A stretch of DNA of 64,000 bases from JADJPO01 sp963825645 (GTDB lineage: Bacteria; Actinomycetota; Actinomycetes; Actinomycetales; Kineosporiaceae), in NCBI GenBank assembly GCA_963825645.1, contig CAWGTT010000010.1, positions 248,001 to 312,000 of the forward strand, given 5' to 3'. The position numbers and the translations under genes were made by a program. Shown in pieces: positions 43,701 through 52,691 of the stretch. The first letter of the stretch is position 1. Every line of letters starts with the position of its first letter. Under the pieces are notes generated by a model. The model did not search any database. It was given only the letters and a program-made list of their open reading frames with translations, and was not told where the DNA came from.

Positions 43701-43940
43701 GAAGCCGCGACCGTCGTCGGCCTGATGGTCGAGCCAGCCTGGGAACCGTTGTGGCGCCTGAGGATCATGGCGGCCCACGAGGCGCGGAACCTGTCCGCGG
43801 TCACCGAGGCCGTCGCACGGATGCTGGTCATCACAGACACGGTCACCGGCGATCTCGAACCGGCCACCCTCGAGCTGCTGTCCGCGCTGGAGTCCCGTGG
43901 CGAGGCGGTCGCCGCTCTGCGCTCTCGAGTCACCGGCTGA
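40710..43940 (+). CDS. Membrane protein with two LysM domains and a BTAD-type regulatory domain
   Basis: 1,076 residues from GTG 40710. Two or three N-terminal helices (LLALLLITAIVVGVPALLLA and others, to about 130), a Pro-rich stretch, LysM 1 (about 198-255: HTVRPGETLWSLAERYLGDG), LysM 2 (about 284-340: HVVEPGESLWQIAEDELGDG), a Thr/Pro/Ala repeat (about 365-395), a further helix (VGALLAAGILATLG, near 430) and a large cytoplasmic part ending in a winged-helix-like and BTAD region (about 823-1076: VVRVLGSVQIEGARGQVEPS, IDEAIWPGRRPEDNL). It resembles SARP-type regulators tethered to a peptidoglycan-binding sensor. Last gene of the Tad operon; probably couples wall or pilus state to transcription (inference). 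Confidence 0.88.
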   Translation: MTQVHTTRPSTNRAALVGRALLALLLITAIVVGVPALLLAIGAVPGQEPLSSWTRLGEALTSPDDGTLLLALLVVVAWASWAVLTAALALEMAGRMRGVPVPRLPTMSLPQGVARGLIGAVAAAFLTVQPATASPLAAPVVAASPAGPAVARGEPADRRPAPDPMPASATPIGGGMAHHPAETAAQRAAVAADEQVPPFAHTVRPGETLWSLAERYLGDGSRYTEIAELNYGRLQPDGGALNDSHWIMPGWHVLVPEEEDLGGEGASAGSPAVAATSDEGDAPEHVVEPGESLWQIAEDELGDGRKWPDIYAASTGLDQPDGDRLRDPDHLRPGWELALHVDRPPATPATDPVAPSAMPAVPQPATTPAATIPAATTPAATIPAATTPAATTPAAHSQTGPDAAPDAAVDVWDGLDELSPWTARTTGGVGALLAAGILATLGTRRRMQNLRRRPGMPLPRISADLADAERRLRTAADPLSVHTIDLVLRSLANHCARTGVALPALRAARLTPTRFEIYVEHAVQLPEPWFCPDEMPTGLVWALTPDEAPILADDELADIPAPYPALVTLGHDHEDAHFLVDLEHLGVLDLVGPTEVSRAVLAAIAVELATSTWADDVQVTVVGEFAGLEDGLKTGRLRYLPALGDALDELATRAQQDEEALIGAGAVDLQQARALGIEPGTWTTEVLLVAVPMTETQQVRLAELVGRRPRTAWAGVTLASGTGRWTLRLTTRDGEAELAPLGLSLRPQLMDDDIRSQVQHLVALADPDVPPTDRAVSVEENTPDEPCLLDLDDCRDQLAVEADDDAVVQAVSPSAGMLDPQVAPVVRVLGSVQIEGARGQVEPSKRARLSELIAFLALNPGVDHVQIDEAIWPGRRPEDNLNTRNTATSKARAWLGRTASQQDYLPRHAAATGYALSEEVRTDWALWQELVGDAVVTAATEDLDAALALVRGRPFEGVHPRRYAWADTLRQQMTAHIVDAAYELARRRLLSGRWQAAEAATVVGLMVEPAWEPLWRLRIMAAHEARNLSAVTEAVARMLVITDTVTGDLEPATLELLSALESRGEAVAALRSRVTG
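41803..41893 (+). repeat. 15-bp coding tandem repeat (TPAAT/IPAAT)
   Basis: Six copies of a 15-base unit built on CCGGCCGCCACCA encode alternating TTPAA and TIPAA within the linker after the second LysM domain. Such in-frame repeats change length easily, giving a flexible spacer of variable reach. Confidence 0.85.
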
Positions 43941-43971
43941 CCCGGCGGGGACTTCCCGGAAACGCGCGACC

Positions 43972-44805
43972 CTACGCCGTGGCAGCCGGACCGGAGGCGG
44001 TCGGCCCGGTGTCCTCCTGAGCAGCAACGGCCGCACCAACCGCCGCCGCGAGCCGCTCCTTCGCCCGCCGGACTCGTTGCCGCAGCGCAGCCGGGGACGT
44101 CCCCGTGCTGGCCGAGTGCTCGCGGTACCTCTGCGATACGTCGCGCGTCGTGCCGCCGGGTTCCTGACCCACATACACCTGGCGAAGCAGTCTGGCGTCG
44201 TCGCGACTGATGGCGCTGCGACCGATCGCCCAGCACAACAGGGCGTCGAGATCCCCGTCGGGATTCGGCTCGTCCACCGCCTCGAGGCTCAGCGGCTCGG
44301 ACCGGCCGGCGGCGGCGCCGAGCGGCTCGGTGAGCACCGAGATCACCGCTGGGTCGACCGGCACGTCGAGGACCGCCTTCGCCCTCGTCAGCCGGTGCAG
44401 CGTGTCCAGGGAGAGGTTCGCGGCAACGCGCGTGGCGCGCTGCGTCACCGGATAGCGACCCAGCACCTCCCAGAACTCATAGAGCACCACCTGGAAGCGA
44501 TCGTCGGGGCGCGGCTCGATCCCTGCGACCACACGGGTGCGAAACGCGTAGTTGCTGAGCTTGGGCAGCATCGCCTGGACGGCGATCCGGCCCGCAAGCT
44601 GCTCCCCGGACTGGAACAGCTCGACCAGGCAGAGCAGCAGCTGGTCCTTGCCTGCGGGCGCGGCCGCGTCGATGGCGTCGACGATGTCCGCCGGACGGTT
44701 CATGCCATCGAATGCGGGGTAACGCGCCGCCCAGCGCCGCAGAAGGACGGCGATCGAGCCGTCGCGGTTGAGCCGTACCCATTCCTGGGCCACGGATTGC
44801 TGCAT
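43972..44805 (-). CDS. Sigma-factor-like regulator beside the Tad locus
   Basis: 277 residues from ATG 44805. The C-terminal part (about 195-260) resembles a sigma region 4 or LuxR-like HTH: ISRDDARLLRQVYVGQEPGG, TSPAALRQRVRRAKERLAAA. The N-terminal half is helical (EWVRLNRDGSIAVLLRRWAA, RYPAFDGMNRPADIVDAI) and resembles neither region 2 nor a known domain I can name. It is convergent with the LysM-BTAD gene, 31 bases away. Its pairing with the Tad operon suggests it controls that operon, but nothing in the sequence proves it. Confidence 0.7.
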   Translation of the reverse strand: MQQSVAQEWVRLNRDGSIAVLLRRWAARYPAFDGMNRPADIVDAIDAAAPAGKDQLLLCLVELFQSGEQLAGRIAVQAMLPKLSNYAFRTRVVAGIEPRPDDRFQVVLYEFWEVLGRYPVTQRATRVAANLSLDTLHRLTRAKAVLDVPVDPAVISVLTEPLGAAAGRSEPLSLEAVDEPNPDGDLDALLCWAIGRSAISRDDARLLRQVYVGQEPGGTTRDVSQRYREHSASTGTSPAALRQRVRRAKERLAAAVGAAVAAQEDTGPTASGPAATA

Positions 44806-45079
44806 CGGACCGGGCTGCGGACCGGTGACGTCGTCGTGCTGGCGGTAGCGGGATGGGGGCACATCGCCACATTGCCGACCGCCCCTTGCCCGATCTCTTG
44901 CCCGACAGCGAGCAGCGACGTGTCGGTGCGATCGTGTCCAAGATCTTTGGCGGATCGGCCCCTGATCCTCGGCCCGCACCAGGCGTTGGCGAGGTGTCCA
45001 CGCAGGCGCTGTCACGGCGCCGGCCGAGGGACCACCTTCTCTTGCATACATCAGTGCACCGGAAGGGAGACAGCCCAGC

Positions 45080-45271
45080 ATGAGTGGTCGACACCGAGCC
45101 GACGGCGAGCCGCGCAGCACCGATTCCCACCGCCTCCTCGGAGCCCTCGCGGCCGAGCCGCTGGAGCACGAGATGACACAGGCCATCACCGACCTGACGA
45201 CGAGATGGCTGCGAGGAATCGACCCCGCGCCCATCCGCGCCGCGGCCACGGAACCCGACGGACTAGGTTGA
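45080..45271 (+). CDS. Hypothetical 63-residue protein
   Basis: Starts at ATG 45080 with GGAAGGGAG about 10 bases upstream and ends 4 bases before the YwiC-like gene, which suggests one transcript. The protein is helical with no recognisable domain (LLGALAAEPLEHEMTQAITD, LTTRWLRGIDPAP) and no signal peptide. Divergent from the sigma-like gene with 274 bases between them. It could be an anti-sigma-like or unrelated small protein; unassigned. Confidence 0.5.
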   Translation: MSGRHRADGEPRSTDSHRLLGALAAEPLEHEMTQAITDLTTRWLRGIDPAPIRAAATEPDGLG

Positions 45272-45275
45272 CGTC

Positions 45276-46022
45276 GTGCGCAATGGTCGGCGCGGACCGG
45301 GCTGGGTGCCCACCCAGCACGGCGCTTGGGCCATGCTGGCCAGTCCCCTCGTGGTCGGGGCTCTCGCCGCCGGACCGAGCTGGAGGCACCTGCCGCTGGC
45401 CGCGTTCTGGTTCGCCGGGTACTTCGCCTTCTTCGCCACAGGCCTGTGGCTGAAGTCCGGGCGCAAGCCCCGCTATCGGCCGCCGGTGCTGGCCTACCTG
45501 ACCCTCAGCGGGGCGCTCGGGGTGGGGGTGCTGCTCGTCGACGCCGAGCTGGTGCAGTGGGCACCGCTGTTCGCGGTGCCGCTGGGGGTGGGGCTGTGGT
45601 CCTCGGCGCGGCGCACCGAGCGGTCGCTGCTCAGTGGGCTGTCGACGTCGGTCGGCTCGTCGCTGATGACGCTCGTGGCCTACGACCTCGGCGGCGGCGA
45701 CGACTGGGGACGCGCGTGGTGGCTGACCGTGGTGCAGGCGGCCTACTTCGCCGGCACCGTCTTCTACGTCAAGTCGCTGATCCGCGAGCGCGGCAAGGTC
45801 GCCTTTCTGCGGCTCAGCATCGGCTACCACGCCGTCGTCACGCTCGCCCTGGCCGGCGACGAGGTCGCGGGGGATGGGCTGTCATGGTGGGTAGTGACGG
45901 TGTTCGCCGTGCTGACCGTCCGGGCGGCCCTGGTGCCGCGGTGGCATCCCAGCCCGGCACGGATCGGCGCCGGTGAGGTGGTCGCCACCGTGGCGGTGGC
46001 CGTGGTCTCGCTGACGGCCTGA
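45276..46022 (+). CDS. YwiC-like family membrane protein
   Basis: 248 residues from GTG 45276. About seven membrane helices and the family start WVPTQHGAWAMLASPLVVG, with conserved SGRKPRYRPPVLAYL and late FYVKSLIRERGKVAF. The HGAW motif and the family resemble UbiA-like prenyltransferases loosely, but no function is established. No operon partners downstream. Confidence 0.88.
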   Translation: MRNGRRGPGWVPTQHGAWAMLASPLVVGALAAGPSWRHLPLAAFWFAGYFAFFATGLWLKSGRKPRYRPPVLAYLTLSGALGVGVLLVDAELVQWAPLFAVPLGVGLWSSARRTERSLLSGLSTSVGSSLMTLVAYDLGGGDDWGRAWWLTVVQAAYFAGTVFYVKSLIRERGKVAFLRLSIGYHAVVTLALAGDEVAGDGLSWWVVTVFAVLTVRAALVPRWHPSPARIGAGEVVATVAVAVVSLTA

Positions 46023-46179
46023 CGGCTCACACCCTGATCTCGGCATCGCCGACTCGGAATCACCCAGATGTTCGGCCAGTTCGGAGTCGACGAACGCGGG
46101 CAGCGTGGGCACCGACGTGGAGTCACGTCGCATCCGGGCAGGCGTCGTGACGTGACCGGGGCGCCTTTACAGTCGTCGG

Positions 46180-48147
<1,968 letters not shown>

Positions 48148-48160
48148 CGCACCCGCCGCC

Positions 48161-48209
48161 GGGTTGCGGCGAGTTCACCGCCCGGGACGGGGCGAACCCA
48201 CCGCAACCC
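48161..48209. terminator. Hairpin between convergent peptidase gene and glmS
   Basis: Arms 48161-48176 and 48194-48209 pair at 14 of 16 positions around a GC-rich 17-base loop. The core GGGTTGCGGCGAGTTC closely resembles the arm of the 5130-5199 element (GGGGTTGTGGTGAATTC). It lies between convergent stops (48147 and 48222), where it may end both transcripts. Confidence 0.65.
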
Positions 48210-48221
48210 AGACGAGAGCCT

Positions 48222-50081
48222 CTACTCGACGGTGACCGACTTGGCCAGGTTGCGCGGCTTGTCGATGTCGTGTCCCAGCGCCAGCGCCGTGTGGTAGGCG
48301 AGGATCTGCAACGGGATGATCAACAGGATCGGGTCCAGCTCGGGCTCGTTCTTCGGCACCCGGATCACCGGCACCGGATGCTCGGCGGTGTCCAGCGCCG
48401 AGACGTCCACCCCGGGATGGGTGACCACCACGAGCGGGCCTCGGCGTGCAAGGACCTGTTCCGCCGCACCCAGATTGCGGGCAGTCAGCTCGTCGTCCGG
48501 AATCAGCGCCACGGTCGGCATGTCCGGGTTGATCAGGGCCAACGGGCCGTGCTTCAGCTCGCTGGTCTGGTAGGCCTCGGCGTGGACGTAGCTGACCTCC
48601 TTGAGCTTCTGCGCTCCCTCCCTGGCCACCGGGAACCCACGCACCCGGCCGATGAAGAAGATGTTCTGCGCCGTGGCCAGCTGCTGGGCGATCTTCTCGA
48701 TCTCCGACTCCGCGGCGATGATCTCCTTGATCTGCAACGGGATCCGGCTCAGCCCGGCGAGAATGCGCTGCCCGTCGGCCACCGACAGGTCGTGCACCCG
48801 GCCCATCTGCAGGGCCAGCAACGCGAACGCCAGCGCCATGTTCGTCAGCGCCTTGGTCGAAGCGACCGCGATCTCCGGGCCGGCGTGGATGTACACCCCG
48901 CCGTCCACCTCGCGGGCGATCGTCGACCCGACCACGTTCACCACGCCGAGCACCTGGCCACCCTTGCGCTTGATCTCCTGGACGGCGAACGCAGTGTCGG
49001 CGGTCTCCCCGGACTGGGACACCACGACGTACAGCGTGTCCGGCTCGATGATGGGGTTGCGGTAGCGGAACTCCGAGGCCGGCTCGGCATCGGCCGGGAT
49101 CCGGGCCAGCTCCTCGATCATCGCCGCGCCGATCTGCCCGACGTAGTACGCCGACCCGCAGCCGAGAATCTTCACCCGCTGGAACGCCCGCAGCTGGCGG
49201 GGTCCGAGATTGAGCCCGCCGAGCCGCGCGGTGCCGAACCGCTCGTCGAGCCGCCCCCGTAGCACGGCCGCCGCCACGTCCGGCTGCTCGAGGATCTCCT
49301 TGTACATGTAGTGCTTGTGGCCGGACAGCTCGAGGTCCTCGGCGTCCAGGTCGACCTGGACCGGAGTGCGGCCGGTGTCGTCGCCGTCCTGGGTGAAGGT
49401 GCGGTAGCCGTCGGCGGTCACGGTGGCGAGCTCGCCGTCGTCCAGGTGGATCACTGAGGTGGTGTGCCGGATCAGCGCCGCCACGTCGCTGGCGATGAAC
49501 ATCTCACGCTCGCCGATGCCGAGGATCAGCGGGGATCCGTTGCGGGCCACCACGATCCGGTCCGGATGACGCTGGTCGAGCACGGCGAGGGCATAGGTAC
49601 CACGGGCTCGGTGGAGGGCATCGAGAACCGCACCTTCGAGGGTCGGCGCCGGGGATCGCGCGATCAGGTGGGCGATCACCTCGGTGTCCGTGTCGGAGGT
49701 CAGCGTCACCCCGTCCGACGCGAGCTGGTCTCGGATCTGGGCGGCGTTGTCGATGATGCCGTTGTGCACTACCGCGATCCGTCCGTCCTCGCTGCGATGC
49801 GGGTGGGCGTTGGGTTCGGTGGCCGGGCCGTGAGTGGCCCATCGCGTGTGCCCGATCCCGACGCCACCGGCCAGCCGTTTCGGCAGCGCGGCCTCCAGCT
49901 CCCGCACCCGGCCCACGGTGCGGACGACGGTCGTCGACGCGGCCTCACCGGCACTCGTGCTCTTCCCGGTCAGCACGGCCAGACCCGCGGAGTCGTACCC
50001 GCGGTACTCCAGCCGTGCCAAGCCCTCGATGAGCAGCGGGGCGGCGTTCTGGTTGCCGATGTAGCCGACGATTCCGCACAT
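48222..50081 (-). CDS. glmS: Glutamine-fructose-6-phosphate aminotransferase (GlmS)
   Basis: 619 residues. The N-terminal glutaminase domain begins MCGIVGYIGN with the nucleophile Cys 2, and has GHTRWATHG and HNGIIDN. Two SIS domains follow (CGSAYYVGQIGAAMIEEL, VVSQSGETADT, FIGRVRGFPVAREGAQKLKE), and it ends with HDIDKPRNLAKSVTVE, the glmS C-terminus. It makes glucosamine-6-phosphate for peptidoglycan and, in actinobacteria, for mycothiol. No glmS ribozyme-like sequence is visible upstream. Confidence 0.98.
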   Translation of the reverse strand: MCGIVGYIGNQNAAPLLIEGLARLEYRGYDSAGLAVLTGKSTSAGEAASTTVVRTVGRVRELEAALPKRLAGGVGIGHTRWATHGPATEPNAHPHRSEDGRIAVVHNGIIDNAAQIRDQLASDGVTLTSDTDTEVIAHLIARSPAPTLEGAVLDALHRARGTYALAVLDQRHPDRIVVARNGSPLILGIGEREMFIASDVAALIRHTTSVIHLDDGELATVTADGYRTFTQDGDDTGRTPVQVDLDAEDLELSGHKHYMYKEILEQPDVAAAVLRGRLDERFGTARLGGLNLGPRQLRAFQRVKILGCGSAYYVGQIGAAMIEELARIPADAEPASEFRYRNPIIEPDTLYVVVSQSGETADTAFAVQEIKRKGGQVLGVVNVVGSTIAREVDGGVYIHAGPEIAVASTKALTNMALAFALLALQMGRVHDLSVADGQRILAGLSRIPLQIKEIIAAESEIEKIAQQLATAQNIFFIGRVRGFPVAREGAQKLKEVSYVHAEAYQTSELKHGPLALINPDMPTVALIPDDELTARNLGAAEQVLARRGPLVVVTHPGVDVSALDTAEHPVPVIRVPKNEPELDPILLIIPLQILAYHTALALGHDIDKPRNLAKSVTVE

Positions 50082-50135
50082 GGGTCGGGATGCTCCTCAG
50101 TCTCGGTGCGGGCCCGGCGGGCCCGCTCTGGTGGG

Positions 50136-50450
50136 TCAGCCGTAGACGATGCGCCGAAGCTGGCGCAACGACAGCTCCGGTGGGGCGACGAGGCGGTGGC
50201 GCAGCTCACCCGCGATCCGCGGGAAGGCCTGGGCATTGCGGACGCCGTGCAGCTGTAGCTCCGCATGACGGCGTCGGACGACGTCGTCGACGCCCTGCCG
50301 GTACCAGGCCAGGACGTCGTCGATCACCCGAGATGCCTCGCCGTGGGTGAGCCCGGTACTGACGGCGATCCGGTCGACCAGCTCCGCATCGAGGCGAAGA
50401 AGGGGCCCGTCCTCGCCGGCCACTGCGTCGCTGCTCACCGGCACGCGCAC
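50136..50450 (-). CDS. Conserved hypothetical protein, 104 residues
   Basis: From GTG 50450; nearby in-frame GTGs would shorten it slightly. It is helical with no signal peptide or membrane segment; the ending APPELSLRQLRRIVYG and the DAELVDRIAVSTGL start look conserved in actinobacteria, but I know no function. It is upstream of glmS in the same direction with a 54-base gap and could share its transcript. Confidence 0.65.
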   Translation of the reverse strand: MRVPVSSDAVAGEDGPLLRLDAELVDRIAVSTGLTHGEASRVIDDVLAWYRQGVDDVVRRRHAELQLHGVRNAQAFPRIAGELRHRLVAPPELSLRQLRRIVYG

Positions 50451-50473
50451 ATCTTGCCGCCCGGTAGATGTTT

Positions 50474-50511
50474 CCTCAAGGATCTGCCCGATACCGGGCA
50501 GATCCTTGAGG
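50474..50511. terminator. Perfect 17-bp hairpin with 4-base loop
   Basis: Arms 50474-50490 and 50495-50511 (core CCTCAAGGATCTGCCCG) are exact reverse complements around ATAC. It follows the stop of the epimerase gene (50557) and precedes the small gene at 50450. No T run follows on the minus strand (GGAAAC), so termination would rely on the stem itself. Confidence 0.8.
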
Positions 50512-50556
50512 AGGGAGCAGGCAGGGCCGGGTGCAGTCCACTCGGCGGTCCGCCTC

Positions 50557-51573
50557 TCAGGCCGCCGCGCTCTGGCTCTCCGCCGTCCGGTACTGCGCCA
50601 GGTGAGCGGCGAGGATGTCCCGCCACGGCGTCGGAGCCAGGCCGAAGGTGGTCTGCGCCGCCGAGGAGTTCAGCAGCCATGGACGAGTGTGCTGGTACAT
50701 CACCTCGGGCATCTCCCGCATCACCGGCATGACCAGGGCCAGGCTCCGCTGGATCCAGGCGGGGAGCCGGCGCACCGGGACGGTCGGCACTGAGGCGACC
50801 TCGGCCATCTCCTCGATGACCTGCCGGACCGGGCGCGCGGGATGGGTCGGCACGTGCCAAGCCCTGCCCCAGGCCCGCTCGTCGCTCGCGGCGACAATGA
50901 GCATTCGGGCGACGTCCCCGACATAGGTGAAGGCGTGCGGCACGTCCGGGTCGCCGAGCACGCGGGCAGATTTGCCGGCCAGCAGACGCGGGACGACCAG
51001 GTCGCCGAGCATGCTCGCCGACGTGGCGCCGAGATAGTCCGAGGCACGCACCTCGGTGACCCGCACCCGCCCCGCCTGGTGCGCGTCGAGGGCGTCGGTC
51101 CACATCCGGGCCCGCACCCGACCCTTGGTGCTCGGCGCGGTCAGCGGGAGGTCTTCTGTCAGGCCGGTGCCGGCGCGGGACACCCGCTCGGCGTCGTCCG
51201 GGTGATAGCCGTACAGGTTCGAGCAGGTGGCGAGCACGGCTCCGGTGCGCTCCGCGGCCACGAGCAGCGCGTTCGCGATCGGCGGCCAGTCCTGCACCCA
51301 CCGGTGGTAGGGCGGGTTGGCGCAGTTGTAGATGGCCACCGCGCCCTGGCTCAGCTCGGTCAGCCGGACGGCGTCCGACGCGTCGGCGGCCACCCGCTCG
51401 ATCGCCGGGTGCTCGGGTCCCGAGCCGGACCGGGTGACCAGGCGAACCCGGGCGCCGGTCGCGACCAGCTGCCGAGCGACGGCAGTGCCGACCGCGCCGG
51501 CTCCGACGATGACGTGCAACGAGGACGCGTCGTGGGCCGGTGAGGGGCCTGGGGTCTGCGGCGTGGTGGTCAT
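50557..51573 (-). CDS. NAD(P)-binding epimerase/dehydratase-family protein
   Basis: 338 residues. An extended Rossmann fold with VIVGAGAVGTAVARQLVATG (GxGxxG-type loop), AVAIYNCANPPYHRW, and a lid region with SSNLYGYHP-like ATCSNLYGYHPDD. The canonical YxxxK motif is not seen as such, so it may be an atypical SDR. Divergent from the TetR gene at 51719; the 145 bp between carry palindromes, so it is probably the target of that regulator. Confidence 0.87.
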   Translation of the reverse strand: MTTTPQTPGPSPAHDASSLHVIVGAGAVGTAVARQLVATGARVRLVTRSGSGPEHPAIERVAADASDAVRLTELSQGAVAIYNCANPPYHRWVQDWPPIANALLVAAERTGAVLATCSNLYGYHPDDAERVSRAGTGLTEDLPLTAPSTKGRVRARMWTDALDAHQAGRVRVTEVRASDYLGATSASMLGDLVVPRLLAGKSARVLGDPDVPHAFTYVGDVARMLIVAASDERAWGRAWHVPTHPARPVRQVIEEMAEVASVPTVPVRRLPAWIQRSLALVMPVMREMPEVMYQHTRPWLLNSSAAQTTFGLAPTPWRDILAAHLAQYRTAESQSAAA

Positions 51574-51609
51574 GGTGCCTCTCCTCCGAATGGACTGTTG
51601 CTCTTGTTT

Positions 51610-51698
51610 GAGAGCGATGCTCTCGTTCTGTTCATCAGCTTGCCGGCCTCACCCCGGCGTGTCAAGAGCAATGCTCTCGATTGTTGCTGATGCTCTCG
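51610..51698. promoter_or_regulatory. TetR-type operator cluster in a divergent promoter region
   Basis: Three related elements: a perfect palindrome GAGAGC-GAT-GCTCTC at 51610-51624, a second AGAGC-AAT-GCTCT at 51665-51677, and a half-site GCTCTCG at 51692-51698. They lie between the epimerase gene start (51573) and the TetR gene start (51719), as expected for autoregulation plus control of the neighbour. Confidence 0.75.
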
Positions 51699-51718
51699 CT
51701 TTAGTGCATGATCGAGGT

Positions 51719-52459
51719 ATGGCCAGGCCCACGGCGAGACCCCGCAACGGTCGAGCCGTCGGCGTCCGGGAACGGAACCGGCTCGAGCTGACCCGCGAGA
51801 TCATCGCCGAGGCCCGGCGTCAGCTGGCCGTCGAGGGTCCCGCTGGACTCTCGTTGCGTGCCGTCGCCCGCGAGGTCGGGATGGTCTCCTCGGCGGTGTA
51901 CAGGTACGTGGCCAGCCGCGACGAGCTGTTGACCCTGCTCATCGTCGAGGCCTACGACGCATTGGGCGAGGCCGTGGAGCGGGCCGAGGCCGCAGCTCCA
52001 CGTGAGGACCTGCCCGCGCGCTGGCACGCGGCGTGTGTCGCCGTGCGGGCCTGGGCGCTGGCCCACCCGCACGAGCACGCACTGATCTTCGGGTCTCCGG
52101 TGCCCGGCTACGCGGCGCCGCAGACCACGATCGAGCCGGCGTCCCGGGTGCCGCAGGTGCTGATCGGCCTTCTGGTGGAAGGGGTCTCACGCGAACTCAT
52201 CGACCCGGCCGCCCTGCCCGAGCCCGCCCCGGACGTGGTGCGTTCGCTCGGTCCGCTGAGGAAGGCCGTCCCGGTGCTGCCGGACGAGCTACTGGCCCGC
52301 GGGCTGCTCGCCTGGACCCTGCTGGTCGGCGCGGTCTCGTTCGAGCTGTTCGGCCACACCCACAACGTGGTGGACGACGACCCGACTCTGCGGGAGGCCT
52401 TCTTCACCGACCAGATGCGCCGCGCGGGCGAGCTGGTCGGGTTGGCCGGAGATCCCTGA
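51719..52459 (+). CDS. TetR-family transcriptional regulator
   Basis: 246 residues from ATG 51719. The N-terminal HTH (about 30-75: LTREIIAEARRQLAVEGPAG, LSLRAVAREVGMVSSAVYRY, VASRDELLTLLI) is a clear TetR domain; the C-terminal part is a TetR_C-like helical domain (WHAACVAVRAWALAHPHEHA). A GAGG lies only 1 base before the ATG, so the ribosome site is unusual. Probably represses itself and the divergent epimerase gene through the palindromes between them. Confidence 0.93.
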   Translation: MARPTARPRNGRAVGVRERNRLELTREIIAEARRQLAVEGPAGLSLRAVAREVGMVSSAVYRYVASRDELLTLLIVEAYDALGEAVERAEAAAPREDLPARWHAACVAVRAWALAHPHEHALIFGSPVPGYAAPQTTIEPASRVPQVLIGLLVEGVSRELIDPAALPEPAPDVVRSLGPLRKAVPVLPDELLARGLLAWTLLVGAVSFELFGHTHNVVDDDPTLREAFFTDQMRRAGELVGLAGDP

Positions 52460-52691
52460 CCACTGCCGACGACGCCCGTGCGATGAACAGATCGACGGCC
52501 TACCGGTGATCCCCGGTCACGTCGTCGTCGACTGCTACAGCGTTCTCACCCGGCTCCGGCGCCGCACCGGGTCGATCCGACCGGCGCACCTGTCCCACGT
52601 ACGACCTCGTGGGCGGGGCCTACACGATGCTGTGACCTCGCTGACCCCCCCCGGCGAGGGTGCCGCACTCGTGCCGCGTCGAGCCATCGCC

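Noticed and set aside
44806..45249. Upstream extension of the sigma-like gene to 45249
   Set aside because: It overlaps the small plus-strand gene and gives Ser/Arg-rich low-information sequence; ATG 44805 begins the helical protein.
50082..50135. glmS ribozyme or other RNA upstream of glmS
   Set aside because: The gap is short and shows no conserved ribozyme core; glmS ribozymes are known mainly from Firmicutes.
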